A stretch of DNA of 64,000 nt from Zopfochytrium polystomum (GCA_025765615.1 JAIVFJ010000177.1:62001-126000); one strand, 5' to 3'. Counted from the first letter of the stretch, positions 10,354 to 23,410 are shown. Program-made: numbers and translations. Notes: generated from the letters alone by a model not told the origin.

Positions 10354-11867
10354 ATGGGCAACAATACCCCCAACACCCCCGATCGCGACACCAGATCCGC
10401 CGCTGCGCCAACAGCCAACGCCCCACCACACCTTCGCGATCACCCAGCTGCCGACCAGCGCGACCTCCTCTCCCGCCTGGCCCCCGAAATCGCCCATCGC
10501 ATCGTCAATTACGTTGCAGACCACCGCTCCCTCGGCCGCCTCTGCTGCGTCTCCAAGCTGTGGTCCGTCCTCGCCTCGCGCGACGCACACTGGCAGTCAT
10601 TGTTCCTCGGGCAGTGGGAAATGCCGCGGATGCCAGCGCGGCGTTTGCGAGCCGCTGGAAACGAGACCCGCGGCGCGGAAGCGGGCTGCGGAAGTCGGAA
10701 CGATCCAGCTGAAGCCGCAACTCCCGTCATGGAAACCCTCGGCTCGGACCCTGGCGGCAGCAGCATCGATCCAGCTACAGCCATGCCACCGATCGAGGAC
10801 GTGGCTTGGAAGAAGCTGTACGAGTACAGGCTGGCGCTTGAGCGACGATGGACAAATGGGCTACCAGTGAGGAGAGAGTTTCCGCTCGACTCGATGATCG
10901 TCTGTCTTCACTGGAAGTACATCGTCAAAGGTGACATAACGGGATCGCGAAGCCTCCACGGCTATACAGTCGTGCAGCGATCGGACTTGCGCACCATTCT
11001 GTCAATACCCACACCTCCTCATCTAGACGACTTTGTTCCCAAGGCTAAAGTCAATCCAGAAGGCACCGCCGTCCTTGTAAACGCGTGCAACAGCGGGACA
11101 TCGCTGCAGCTGTGGGACTTAGCTACAGGTAGTTGCAAGATGGTTATTACCGATCCCCAAGCCTCTTTCGACGCATATGGGTGGGTCGGCCACTTCATTT
11201 TCTCCGTGTCGAAGCACGGAGCCAAAGTGTGGGACGAATCTATTGGTACCTTGCTCCAGACTATTGAGAATTTTCCATATGGTATACGCTGGTGGAGCGC
11301 GAACGGGGAGAGGCTTCTCTCATTGTCGATCGACGGCACAATCCGCGTCTGGAGTCCGGAAACTGGGAGATGTGAACGGGCGACGATGCAAGCTGGCGAT
11401 CTTACCCACCAAGTTGAGTCCATCCACTTCGTGGCTGACGGAAAGCACGTCCTGGTCGCCAGGCCCGCGTACGTGTTTGTCAACAGGCCGGTGAAAATTT
11501 CCGTGTGGAACGTCGAGACAGGCTACGAGGTGTCGTCAATCACCACGGAACTAGGGGGTAGTTATCATACGATTGGGATGAACGGAAGACGAATCTTTGG
11601 CGCTTTGTGGCAGAAAGTTGAACTGTGGGACATTCCTTCTGGAAGGAAAGTGTGCTGCATTAAGGAGCCTGCTGGTTTAAGGATTGGGCGGCTGGTTACA
11701 AGCACCGCCATCGCCTTTTTCAATCAGGTGAGTCAAAAATGAGAAGTCGTCAGCTACAATTGTAAAAGTTAAGTGCTAATCATTCTCAATTTCTTCCTTG
11801 ATAGCGCAAGCAAGTTGAAACGCTCCTTGATTTTGGATTTGGCATACCCTATTCAAGTCACTTTTGA
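10354..11867 (+). CDS. F-box protein with WD-like repeats
   Basis: Exon 10354-11727 joins exon 11805-11867 across a 77-nt GT-AG intron that has a GCTAAT branch-like motif. The product is 478 residues. The F-box is at about 37-85 (LLSRLAPEIAHRIVNYV, then LCCVSKLWSVLAS and HWQSLF). This is the Skp1-binding element of SCF ubiquitin ligases. A Gly/Ala-rich linker follows, then degenerate WD-type blades ending in LQLWDL, AKVWDE, IRVWSP, ISVWNV and VELWDI. The likely role is substrate recognition by a beta-propeller in an SCF complex; the substrate is unknown. The ATG at 10354 is chosen because the coding style of the open frame changes there; the same frame stays open further upstream to 10126. 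Confidence 0.85.
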
Positions 11868-12539
11868 GCTTCTGTTTGAGAAATAAAAGCAGAAAGAAAC
11901 ACGCTTGCGACTGCTGCCTTCTCTTTCACTTTTCCCTGCTTTGGGAATAAAGCGCCATGCGATCGACTTGCGACCTTCCCCTTCAGGGAAACCTGTTTCC
12001 ACTTCCCGTTACTCTTTAGTTTATTTGGCTCTTCAGTTTACACGTACTCCCTCAGCGCCTCGCTTATTGGCAAATCTGTAATGGAAGTTTTCGTTACCCA
12101 CCCAACTCCAACACATCACTGACAAAAGGACAATCACGTCTCGTAACTGAATGGAATTGGATCCATTGGTTGGACTCATCCGTTTGTCGGAGACCACCTA
12201 TATTGCTGCTGGAAGCATCCCATCCCCGAGTTCTCAACCAAAATTTGATAGGCCTTGCCCTTGACCGTGCAGATAGTGCAGCGGCTCCTTTGCTGGTCTC
12301 GACCAACTACCACTGCTCCGTCCTGCATCCGTCAAATCAAACGCTCTCTTCACTGGTTCTTCTTTACCAGGCCCTCCCTCGTCTCTGTATCCTGGACGAG
12401 ACAATCTTATCCAATCCCCTATCGCTCTCTTGGATGACACGGTTTGCGCGAAAGTCCAAAGTGGCCTTCATCGGTTTGAGAATTTTTCGTTTTCTCTTTT
12501 TTTTGGTGAAAAGGCACGCGATCCCACCCATACTCAAGC

Positions 12540-12580
12540 TTTCTCTCTCTCTCACTCTGTCTCTCTCTCTCTCTTTCTCA

Positions 12581-12656
<76 letters not shown>

Positions 12657-12694
12657 CTCTCTCTCTCACTCTCTCACTCTTTCTCTCCCTCTTT
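12540..12694. repeat. (CT)n tract
   Basis: About 150 bases of nearly pure CT with occasional A or G interruptions. Confidence 0.95.
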
Positions 12695-14126
12695 TGACCA
12701 TCTGCGATGAAACTTCTTGGCCTGCTGGAGGAACTGATGGCAGATTACGCAAAAATAAGCCTGCATAAAGAAATGGACACAATGCCACGGAGCGTGGACA
12801 GTTTTGCCCTCAAAGACAACCTCAGCCTGAGCACACAGGGATCCTCATTCCTGTCTCATCAAGATAATCTGAATGCTTTTCCAGCAGGACTGGATATGAC
12901 GAGCTGGGCAACAGCATTCTTCTTTGACAAAGTTGACCAGGGCTCCTCCAAGAAAAGCATGATGAGGAAGATGAAGAATAAGCAGAAGGTGGTATGCCTG
13001 TCTGAGAACCAGGAGAATACCATGTGCTCAGTAGAAAAAAAAATTTACAAAATGGCCCAGTGAGAGCGTGTTCCCCCTGAGTCTCCTCCTTCTGCTGGTA
13101 GGAATCTTTAGTGCGAGCCGCCACTGTTTTAGCAGGTGCTCCCATTTTCCTTTCTTGTTTGATAGTACATTATGTTATTCTTTTCCTTTTTAATTTATCG
13201 TAGGCATTCATCACTGGTGCATTTCTTCGATTGGACAGTGAAAAGAAGCACTAACTGGAACAAAGGCCCTTTTCCTCATTGAACTGTACAGTATGCATTG
13301 TCCCCCTGCGTCACTGGGGGCGTTGTTTTTCAAGGCAGATCCCAATCTGATTGGAACCATCATCGCCTCAGTTCTGTCAACCTGACAAACCTTGCTGCTG
13401 GACTGCAAGTCAGTCCAGCGTAATTTGGTCGATGTCAGTAGCTGGAAATTCGCACCTGAAAACACCAGCAGCCACACATGCTACAGCAAAACCAGGCCTC
13501 AGCATGCTCTGCACGTTGCAGAGAATACGTTAACATTGCAAGAACTGGGCAGGAGGAGTTAAGTATTGGAATTTGAACAGGCAGAATTTTGGGTCTGTGT
13601 ATGTGGCACCTTCCTCTTTGAGAGATGGCCCAAGAAGTTCTCAAATTATCATTCCCCTGGAAAGTATAAAAAGGCTGAATAAATACCCCTTCAGAGGGCC
13701 TCCACCCAACAACATCCCTCCTATTTCCCAGTACACAGTCAGCCTGCAACTCTGGTAGTGGGCTCGAATTCCCATTAGTTAGACGCAATGTCGCAGTAGT
13801 CGCATTGCAAAAGCACTACCCCAACTGACTTTGTTTTTGTGGTCCTTCTTTCTTCTAACCCTAAACAAACAAACAAACAACCTCCTTTTGACGTCAAATC
13901 CGCGGGTAGGTGGTTGGGCGCACCAATGAATTGATTGGTGCTTGGTGACGGACGGATGATTGCCCCTCCTTGATTGATGTTGAATCTGCCAGTTGGGAAC
14001 GATTTGAAGTAAAACAAAAAAATTAATTTTTTTTTTCCCGATTGAAATTGACTGCCAAACACGGAAAGGGGGGCTCGCATTAATTGTGATGCATCCCAAG
14101 AAGAAGATTTGTTTGCAAAGGAAGAA

Positions 14127-14249
<123 letters not shown>

Positions 14250-14745
14250 CCACCTGTCCCCATGCATTTCAAAGAAAGAAAAATATGCCAGCGTCGACAC
14301 ACGACTCTGTTGGTCTGTCTATCCGTCTGTCGGTCTGCCTGCCAGCCGATCCGCGTGGAGGGTGCAAGGCAGCGAAAGACAGACCGTGCGAGACCCTCAC
14401 TGCATCGTTGGTGCGGACAGACGGACTTGTTGAGGAGCGTGTCTGCTGGCATGAATTGTGGGGAATTGGCGACCAAGGAAACAGCCGACAGACAGACAAT
14501 GTATCGAAAGACCAGCAGACAGACAGACAGACAGTCCTTCACACAGCAAGACCAGCAGACAGGCCGACCAGCAGAACTGACAGACAGAGCCGTCTAATCT
14601 GCGCCTCGCACACACGCACACACACACACTGGCGCCACGACTGTTGCCACGCAAGCTCGTTGATAGATCGAGAATGAAATACAAATCCCCTCCACTCCGT
14701 TCGTTCGTGTTCTCTCCGACATTTGTCACACTCCCACTGGCTGAC

Positions 14746-14803
14746 GTTCTCACGCTCTAACGTTCTCACGCTCTCACGTTCTCACGCTCTCTCACGTTCT
14801 CAC
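14746..14803. repeat. Short tandem repeat CTCACGTTCTCACG, upstream of the Zn2Cys6 gene
   Basis: Four to five imperfect copies of a CACGTTCTCACGCT-like unit lie about 50-110 bases before the start codon. Each carries a CACGTT half-E-box-like core. A regulatory role is only a guess. Confidence 0.6.
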
Positions 14804-14854
14804 GCAGCACCACTGCAATAACTACCCACCGCCACTCAAAAGCAAAGCCAGCTT

Positions 14855-17800
14855 ATGTCGTCGCTACGGCCGCCGCACCAAAGCGTGCAGACGGGAACGG
14901 CAGCACAAGCAACACAACCACCACCACAGGCCGCAACAACAACAACCACACAACCACCCCCGCCCGCGACGATGACAATGGCGACGGCGAGCTTGCACCA
15001 CCACCAGCAGCATCAGCAGCATCAGCAGCACCAGCTTCCCCTCCCTCAAGCTCACCCGCACCGGCAGATCGCCGCCCTTATGCACCAGCAGCAGCAGCAG
15101 TATCAGTTACAACAGCAGCACCACCAACAACAGCATAATCTCCATCTGCTGCAGCTGCAGCAACAACAACAACAATACCACCTGTACCACCACCAACAGC
15201 AGTTGCAGCCGCAGCCGCTTCGTGCGCCATTTCAGATCAACCTCTCTGCCGCTGCCGCCGCCCCTGCCCCACCGTCTGCTGTCCACCGCACCGACGCATT
15301 GCAGGCAGGTTTTCCTTCTACTCTGGCCTTTCCCTTTCCGGCACCCTCGCCATCGTCCTCGTCATCGTCCTCTGCCTCCGCGTCCATCCCACGGAGCGGA
15401 ACAACACCTCCTTCCGGCAGTAACATGAACGGGCCACCACTCAGCTCCAGAATCCAAGTTGCCCTTCCACAACCGCCAGCACCATCCCTTCCTTCACAGC
15501 AGCAGCAGCAGCAACCGTTCGCCTTTCAGTTTTCGAACTTTGGCTGGACGCCCTCCCATCCATCGGCCGCCACCGACGCGACTGCGCCGTCGCCGCCGGA
15601 AGCGCTTCCACCTTTGTTATCATCGTCAACTCCATCTTCCTCATTACCGTCCTTGCCCTCCTCGTCATCGTCGTCGTTGTCGTCGTTGTCGACTGCAGCT
15701 CCAACACCTTGCCTGGAGGGTGTGGCGCTGACGCCGCCATCGACCCAGATCGCACGACGATGGTGAGTGGGAAGCGCGCCATCCGTTCCTCCGATTCGAG
15801 ACTCTAACCGCCACCCCCCACCTCCCCCACCTTCCCCACCAGGTCCTGCGAAGCATGCCGCCTCCGCAAGCGCAAGTGTGACGGGGTGCGCCCGCGTTGC
15901 GGGTTCTGCGCGAAAAAGAACTCGGCCGATCCGTGCGTGTTCCTTGGTGTGCGTGTGCGCACGGACCCAGAGCTGAGCCGCCGGAACCAGATGGAGATTG
16001 CAGAGAAGCGGCAGAAGTGGCAGGCAATGCTAGGTGAGTTTTGTCGGCTTTTCTTCTTCCTCTTTTTGGTACGGTGATTGCCCACGTCTTATCATTCACC
16101 ACCCAGGCAAGGTGGACCCCGAGTGGCACGTCACCCCCGACACCCTCGAGCAGATGCTAGTCAAGATGAGCATGCAGGGCAACCTCTTCCGTCCGGCGTT
16201 CTACCCAGCCGCCGACGAGGCTCCATACTCCTTCTCTGCCGCACTTGCATCGTCTGACACCGGCGGGTCGTCCGCCGCGGCGGCGGCACTGACGTCGCTT
16301 TCCCTGTCGCTGCCGCGCGGGGTCGGGACCGGCAGCGGGTCCGCGGCGGTGGCGGCGATGCACCAGCTGCCGACGCGGCCAGGCGCGGACGCACGCGAGG
16401 AGGACTTGCTGGTCGACGCGTTCTTCCACACGGTCAATATGCCGATGGTGATCGTGCATCGGGCGTCGTTTATGGAGAATTACAGCCGCGTGCCTGTATT
16501 TCTTAAGTAAGGCTCGGATCCACCCTCTCCTGCGATTCCCCCGTGGTGTCCCTTGAAATTCTCTGATACAACCCGCTTCCCCCTACCCCGCAGAGCGGCT
16601 GTATGTGCGATGGGCGCCAGCGCGCCCACTTTCATGTCTCTGCCCAAACGGGTGATGTTATACTACTATTCGATTGCGCGGTCCAAAGCTCTCGAGAGCT
16701 GCGACGCGCCGTCGGTCGAAAACATCCAGGCACTGCTGATCCTATCGGCGTTGTCGTACCGTTGAGTTTTATGTTGTTTTTTTTCTTTTCAGCCATTTTC
16801 TTTTGGCATTACACCTTAGGCGGAAGGAACACCACTAACCCAAGCGAATCGTCCCAACGCACAACAGTGATTGGGAAGCGCAAAGCTGGACGCATCTTGC
16901 TGGGAATGGCATGCGGAATGGTGAGGGTATACCTGCCCACCACCTGCCCCCCCACCACCCCAACCTCGGCTCTTCGCACACCGAAGCTAACTGCCAGCCC
17001 CACAGGTGCAATACCTACGACTCGACACCGACCCGGATGACCTCCCAAACCTGCGGCTGACCCCCATCGAAAAAGAGACGCGCCGCCGCTGCTGGTGGAC
17101 GTGCTATATCTCGGAGCGATGTGAGTCTCTTCATAACACCTCGACTCCCACTTAGCAAACAACCTCTACCACAAAAAGATATTTCCATTAACGGCACTCA
17201 GCCGCCCTTCATCCCGCCGCCCTCGGTGGTGCGCGCGCCGCGCGACGACGCGCAGTGGGCGTCTTCGTCGTCGACGACGACAGACACGTCCGACAGGGAC
17301 GATGACGGCGACGGCGACGGCGGATGGCTTGCGGCGCTGACGGGGCTCCTGGCGGTGCACCTGGAGATCGTTTGTGCGACGCGCGCGGGATTCGAAGCCG
17401 GAACGGCTGGCTGCTCAACCGCTTCGGGGCATTCTGGGCAGGGGTCGGGGCGCGTGGTTGTAGAGGGCGGGGTGGTGCGGCGCGTGGCTGAGGCGGAGGG
17501 GGCCGACGGTGATGAGAAGGTTGACGATGAGGCGGAGGAGCGGGCCGACGAGCTGTGGCGGCGGCTGGAGGAGTGGCGACGCGGGCTACCCGCGGGGTTG
17601 TGGGTTGGCCGGGATGGCGGGGACGGCGACCGCGAGCGCGAAGACAGCGGCAATGGTGACGACGCGTGGGACGCGGTGCTTGCTGTTGGCCAGCGGGACG
17701 CAGCGGGGGCTGGCGGCGGGGTTGCGGTGTGGCGGCGGCTGGGGCCGCTGTTTTGCATGTACCACGGGTCGGTGGTGCAGCTAGCGCGGAGCGGGGTAGA

Positions 17801-18692
17801 GACGGTGCTGCGACGGCTGGTGTCGGCATCGTCGTCGAGCGGTCGCTCGCCGCCCCCACCGCACCCTTCCGGGTGGGAGTACCGAGCGCTGGGGCGCGGT
17901 GTGCGCAGCGCTGTGGCGCTGGCGCGGCTGACGGGGACGCTCTCGCGGCGCGGTGTGCTGAGCGTACCAATGTGCACGCTGCCGTTCATGCTTGCGGCGG
18001 AGCAGCTGATTATCGTTGAGCGCGTCTGCGCGCTGGCGCCGCCGTGGCTGAATGTTGGCATCGGGCACGAAGAGGCCAGCGAGCTTGTGGAGACGATGGT
18101 GGCGTTTTTCGCGGCGCAGCGTGCGGGGCGACCGGTGTATTCTGCGGTGCTGGTTGCGATGACGGCGATGCGGGGCGGGGACGGCGGCGCGGGGGAGGAG
18201 GATAGGAACGGCGAAGACGGCGATGGCGAGGGGCAGTGGGCGGAAGGCGGCGGCGTGGAGGGGGACGGGGACGATGGCGAGACGATGGTGGAGGCGTCGG
18301 AGCGGGCGTGGCGGCAGACGTGTCGTCCTGAGCACCGGCTTCGGCAGGGGCTGTTCCAGCTGATGCAGCGGTCGCGTGATGTCGAGGCGGCGGGTGGGCG
18401 TGCGGGTGCGGGCACGGCGGCAGGTGACGACGACGACGACGACGGCGGTAGTGGCGGGGACGGCGGCAGCGGAGAAGGGTCTGGCGGCCGCAAAGGGCCG
18501 GGACGGGGGGGCAGCGGCGGCGGCGGCGGTGGTGGTGGCGGCGGGTCAGCGTCGGGCGAAGGGCCGCGGGGGGGTGATGGGCGCGACGCGGCGGGCGACG
18601 GGTGGGATTTCTGGGCGCTGTTGTCGAGCGAGTGGGCGCCTGCGACCTCGGCGGCGGCGGCGGCCGCCGCTGTAGGGGCAGCCGCAGTGTGA
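14855..18692 (+). CDS. Zn2Cys6 fungal transcription factor with polyQ/polyH leader
   Basis: Seven exons join in frame: 14855-15762, 15843-16033, 16107-16506, 16594-16760, 16820-16920, 17006-17120 and 17179-18692, giving 1131 residues. Residues 50-120 are Gln/His-rich. The binuclear cluster is C305-x2-C308-x6-C315-x6-C322-x2-C325-x8-C334, with basic RLRKRK between Cys 2 and 3; it binds two zinc ions and DNA. A fungal-specific regulatory domain follows: DAFFHTVNMPMVIVHRASF, then ALLILSALSYR, GRILLGMACGMVQYLRL, RRRCWWTCYISERY and PPFIPPPSV, matching the family order. The C-terminal 180 residues are Gly/Asp-rich and low complexity. The target genes are unknown. Exon 5 is short and its acceptor at 16819 was chosen to continue the LLGMA block. 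Confidence 0.9.
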
Positions 18693-18964
18693 TAGGGCGT
18701 GTGGTCTGCGGTTTAACTGTTTTCGAATCGACTTTGTTTTTAATGCTCTCCCCCTCTCACGAGTTGAGTCTGTAACCCATCCTTTTTTCTTTTTCTTTTT
18801 TTTTTCTTTTTCTTTTTGGTGGCAGTGTTGGCAACTAGATATGCGTGTCTGGGCCAAGTGTGGGGCTGGTTTGTGATGACCGAGCGTGTGGGTTGAACAG
18901 CGTGGCTCTTCGAAAAATAGCGGTAACAATTTTAGAAGTGCCACAACTATACACTCCCCGTAAC
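18693..18964. other. Spacer between Zn2Cys6 gene and tRNA-Ala
   Basis: A T-rich run (18780-18820) may be part of the 3' region. No gene is seen. Confidence 0.4.
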
Positions 18965-19036
18965 GGGGGTATATATCAGTGGTAGATAGCTCGCTTTGCA
19001 TGCGAGATGCCGTGGGTTCGAACCCCACTGCCTCCA
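18965..19036 (+). tRNA. tRNA-Ala (anticodon TGC)
   Basis: A 72-nt cloverleaf. Acceptor GGGGGTA pairs with TGCCTCC and the discriminator is A. D-stem TATC/GATA encloses a GG-containing loop. Anticodon stem CTCGC/GCGAG encloses TTTGCAT. T-stem GTGGG/CCCAC has loop TTCGAAC. There is no intron and no encoded CCA. Confidence 0.93.
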
Positions 19037-19604
19037 TGTCGACAACTTCGAAACCACTGAGTGATCTGGTGCGCTTGAGCGAGGCCTCTCTGCCTGCCTT
19101 GTCGCCTAATCGAAGCGATCGTAATCGGGCTGTTATATCCTAGATTCGATGCTGGACCTAACTCCTCGTAGCCTCGTACTTGTCTTTTTCTGCTTAGTCT
19201 TGTTGTCGTCATATTCCTCCTGCCCTACTTGATTCCGCGATTCAATAAAACCCGGCACATCACATAACTACCCCCTTGGAGCATCAATGCCTTCGCTGTC
19301 CAGGGTGGCACCAGCACAACCCGGTCCCCATCTCAAATTATCGCCGCCACGGTCAGTTCCTGAATCTTCTTTAAGTGGGCATCTTTTCAGTGGTAAGCGA
19401 TCGTAGTTTCAAGTTCCACCTCGAGCCGATCCGTCAGTCAACGAGATTGCCCGTTACGGGTTGATATGCTGGTCCGCTTGGCCTCTTCTTTCGGCTCCGA
19501 GGACCAGCCTTTCCGGGTGCTCAGTTATCAAGTTTGGGTCAACGGGCCCGTTGCGTCAGTGAGTTATTTTAGATAGAAATTATTGTACCACGAATGTGGC
19601 CACC
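19037..19604. other. Spacer between tRNA-Ala and tRNA-His
   Basis: No protein gene is supported. A hairpin with an 8-bp stem (GCTGGTCC near 19467, GGACCAGC near 19500) is the only structure noticed. Confidence 0.3.
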
Positions 19605-19676
19605 GCAGTATTCGTATAGTGGCTAGTACGCCTCGTTGTGGCCGAGGCAACGGTGGTTCGATTCCACCATACTGCA
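19605..19676 (+). tRNA. tRNA-His (anticodon GTG)
   Basis: Acceptor GCAGTAT pairs with ATACTGC. Anticodon loop TTGTGGC sits on stem CCTCG/CGAGG. T-arm GGTGG/CCACC has loop TTCGATT. There is no intron. The extra 5' G of mature tRNA-His is not encoded and would be added after transcription, as usual in eukaryotes. Confidence 0.93.
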
Positions 19677-20889
19677 CTTTCTGGCGTACGCTGGGTGGGC
19701 ATTTTAAACAAACTTTTGTAACGGATCCGAGTGTGATACAGGCGATATCCCCTGGCTTTGTTTGTCTCCGAGGTTACGCTCGCCTTCCAGAACCAAGGCA
19801 TTAGGTCAGCTAGTTACACAGCACGCCATTTTTGAAAGGCACGCCAGTGCAGACTCGGAGGCAGGGCTGCAGGGAGATGTAAGTCAAACAATGGACCACT
19901 TCGAAAAACAATTGGACTTCACAAAATGCAATGCAGTCAGGTTTTCTGTCTGCACCTGTGTCAGCAAATCTGTCTGACACAATTTGCAAAACTGCTGCAC
20001 CAGGTGGCCCAATGCTGGCTTGCTGGGGTTGATCCAGTGGCCTGACGGTGGTGTGCACGTCTCAAGCGTGCGGACAGGTCACAGGCTAAAATCTTAGCAC
20101 ACAAACAGAAGACTTTCAGAATAAAGAAAGATGCGCGTAGAGGCACACTCATTAAGAATGTTCACAGGTATCATGGTCCAAGACAGGGAGTGAACCCAGT
20201 GCAAGCATCAAAGGGAACTGTGAGACGACACCCTGGTCTCAGTGATAAAGACTAGGGATTTTATTTGCAAACACAAGCGTACCTGTCATAAAACCACAAG
20301 GATCAGGACCCCTATTATTATTCCTGGTTCTTTAGTTTCCAAGGCGTTATCAAAGTGTATTTGCAGCTAACCCGTCTTTATTATTGGGCCTGCTTTTACT
20401 ACTTTTGTCTTAACAGTTTCCGTTGCGCCAGGGTTTTCTCAACATATTTTCTTTTTAGTGACTAACAGAAACTGCCCGACTGCCTAGGGATGGGGTGCCT
20501 GACAGGCTGTACCCCACGCCCACCTAATTTATCATTTATTTTTGGTACTTGTACATACACGCATAGAGTTGGGGGGACTTAGAGCATTTGTGGTGGATGC
20601 TCCAAGTCAGGGGGGGGTTGACTTGTCAATTTTCTCTCTCTCTGGTTTTGGGCCATTTCTCTTTTTCGTTTTTTCTTCAATCTGATTTCTGTCCTTTGGC
20701 ACCCAGACAGAGTCCCTTCAAATCCATCTGGCTCGCAACAGTGGGGTAGTGAGAGGTGGTACACATCCAGGTGAGTACATGGTCCCTTCAGGGGCTCCTC
20801 TTAAGGGGCTGCGGGTGGGGAATGCAGCTGGCCCCACCACCAACTGTGTGACACTGCTGGCTCTGTGTTGGAGTGAGGATCATGGGCGC
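19677..20889. other. Intergenic, no supported gene
   Basis: Mixed-composition sequence with only short frames. No recognisable coding motif, RNA gene or terminal repeat was seen. Confidence 0.35.
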
Positions 20890-21591
20890 TTGGCTGCCGC
20901 AGAGGCGACGGCGGTGGCATCGTCGACCCTGCGAAGGTGTTGGTTGCTGCGCCCTGCGCAGTCCCCGACACCTGAGAGTTCGATCTACAAGTGCCTTTCC
21001 TCGGTCCTATTGCTGTGAGAGTGAGACGTGTGAGTATGAGTGCGATGCGATAAAGCCCGTTGGTCAAGTTATCATGCCAACACAGCCCAGCAGGGTGCAT
21101 GTACGATTGCAAGTGTTTCTGCGTGGGGGTTCCCTGCTGGCAACCTTCTGACCCCTACATAGCTGACTCCCTTCTCTCTCTCCCCCATGTCACTGGCGAC
21201 GACGAGGGCTACTGCAGAACTGTCCACGACAAGGGGCGCTAGGTCATGCTCTGTCTGTCTTGTAGCTATTAACCGCTCCTGTTATGTTTGAGATTAGGTT
21301 CCTGTGATAAAAACCCTTGTTTCCCTCTTCTCTCTCTCTTTTTTCTGCGGTTGTGTTGCGCCCTTGGGAGCCCACACCGATCCCTCAGAAGATTGGCCCT
21401 CTGAATGTTCATTCTTTGTGTTTGAGGGCCTTGTTAGACAGATCAGTAGGGATACTTCGTGGACTAGGCAAGTAGTAGGGTTGAAACACCCCCTAGACAA
21501 CAGCTCAATAAAGTTAGTTTTACCCTATTATTTGCTTTCCCTCACTCTAGGGCCGAGATCCCAGGTTCAAAGGGGTGAGTGTAGTTTCATA
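20890..21591 (+). repeat. ~700-bp dispersed repeat, copy 1 (LTR-like)
   Basis: This block reappears in reverse orientation at about 45985-46730 with long stretches of near identity. Both copies contain a TATA-like GATAAAAACCC (21307), then about 200 bases on a CAATAAAG poly(A)-type signal (21508). Both end in a conserved GATCCCAGGxTCAAAG box and finish at ..CA. This arrangement resembles a solo LTR, but I could not find a clean target duplication or the TG start, so the element class is open. The 21360-21395 segment is about 70 bases shorter than in copy 2. Confidence 0.7.
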
Positions 21592-21615
21592 TGGTGTCTG
21601 AATGGAGGATGTTAG

Positions 21616-21686
21616 TGCAACAGCCGGGAATCGGACCCGGGTCTACCGCGTGGCAGGCGATAATTCTACCACTGAACCACTGTTGC
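21616..21686 (-). tRNA. tRNA-Gly (anticodon GCC)
   Basis: A minus-strand 71-nt cloverleaf. Acceptor GCAACAG pairs with CTGTTGC, discriminator A. The D-arm is TGGTTCAGTGGTAGAATT, the anticodon loop carries GCC in CCTGCCACGCGG, and the T-arm is CCCGGGTCCGATTCCCGG. It lies 25 bases from the dispersed repeat copy. Confidence 0.93.
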
Positions 21687-23410
21687 TGTTAAAAATTAAA
21701 ATTCTGACCGTAACATTTCGACCTTCTAAAGTGCAGTACACGCAAGCTGCTATTGCTTGCAATAGACTCAAATGACACACACAGATTCCTTGCTCAGGTT
21801 GGGAGCAATTCTGCTGTGGCAGCAGTTGATGAGCAATGTTCACCTTTCACACACTGGCTTGCCTAGAAGAATCTACCACCCCTCCAACAGAACCCGACTT
21901 TCTAAGCGTGACTAAGCACTTGAAAAGTGGCTCATGACTCAAGCAGACTGTTAAGCTTCTTCCTGCTCCACGTTGCCTGTGGCCTAACTCCATGTCCCTT
22001 TTAATCCTTGGCTTCCAGGATTTGTGGAAGCGGAAGGATGCTTTCATGTGGGTTTTAATACGTGTTCTCTCATAGATCAACGGTCCCCAGACACTGGCTT
22101 CCTTGACAATGCTGGGGCTCAGTGCTCACCATGTGGCACGCAGTGCCATGGGGAATCGCCTTGCTGCCATGCAAATCTTAGAGATTCAGACCAAGCAGGG
22201 GACGCTGCTGGCCATGGTGGTGGCGCTCACTGCATCAGAGATGGGCACAGGGACCATCTGCACTGTACAGTTGGTTGGTGCACGGTAAGTACCACTCCCT
22301 GGCACTGCCGCAAGACAGGTCACACGTTATGTAAGGAAAAGAACAGTGTTGTGCTCAATCCAAAATACGCCCTCTGTGAAAACAGTCACTGATTGACATC
22401 ACAAGGCCACAAGGGCGCTAAAGCCAGCTGCCGTCTCCCAGGATTGGGCCAGGTGCCTCAAGAGATGGCCAGGCCAGCTGGTGTGGGATTCCAGGGACCA
22501 GATGGCTTCTTCAGTCTCACGCTCTCCCAGATGAGCTAAGATGGCTGCATCTGCCTAGTTGTGCCTCCTGCACCCTGCTATAAAAGGGGGCAGATGGGCA
22601 ACCCACAGTAAAGCAGCAACTGGATACTCAGCAAAAACAAACCACTATTGCAACACACAACGTCTCAAACAACCAACACTTGGGTAATCAATCTGCAATG
22701 TCAGCACACATCAGACACACTTGCGACAGTCCAGTCACCACTTTAACACAATTTTCGCACTACTATCGCACAGTTGAGTCTTGCAACTTTGGCGGCTTGT
22801 AGGGTCCGCCACAGACCAAATCAGGTCAAATCTGAGGAAAATTCGATTTTGATTTGAAAATTCGAATCAAACTCGAACCAAATGAATTTTCCAGAACAAA
22901 TTAATTTAATTCGATTTGATTCAGGTTTTATTCGAAGAAAATCGAATTTACATTTGATTTAGCGCAATTCAAGTGCAAAAATGGCCATTTGTCAAATTTG
23001 AATGTCCAGAAAATACTATTTTCTTGTCATTTAGGTTCGAAAAGTTGAATCAAATCAAATCAAACCCAAATGGAGGTCCAGTCTGCTGTGAACCCTATCC
23101 GCTCGATACTTTTAACACAAGTTGACCTTCGCTTAGGAGCAAACTCCAATAGTCACAGAGCCCCAGAAGATTACAGCAAACAAGGAACACTGCTGCACAG
23201 ACTGTAAAAAAAGGCAAAGCACCAAAACCCCTTTTATTCAGGAGCAAATTGCTGCCAGCTTCTGGCCAAAAGTTTGATTGATTCCACGCAAGAAAATGTT
23301 GGTCAACTTTGTTCAAATTGGCCTCCAAGTGAGTGTAATAATCAGTAACAGTGCACCAGCCTCTGGAGAAACTCAAACTGCGATCTTACTTGACAAACAA
23401 TACCCACAAT
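21687..23410. other. Intergenic with AT-rich TTCGAATT-like block and a TATA-containing segment
   Basis: 22822-23070 is AT-rich and built of overlapping AATTCGAATC / TTTGATTT words. 22567-22585 has GCTATAAAAGGGGG followed by a tandem-like CAAACAAC region and could be an LTR or promoter remnant. No protein gene is supported. Confidence 0.35.

Noticed and set aside
12364..12768. Leu/Ser and Arg/Glu repeat 'proteins' over the CT and GA tracts (also 13775-14597)
   Set aside because: They are translations of dinucleotide microsatellites with no flanking coding signal.
17198..18493. A 431-residue antisense frame opposite the last Zn2Cys6 exon
   Set aside because: Ser/Pro/Arg-rich composition is expected from the reverse of GC-rich Gly/Asp codons. 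The sense exon joins in phase to a recognisable domain.
19440..19560. Hairpin GCTGGTCC..GGACCAGC as a structured ncRNA
   Set aside because: An 8-bp stem is common by chance, and no family signature (U6, 5S, SRP, RNase P) was found.
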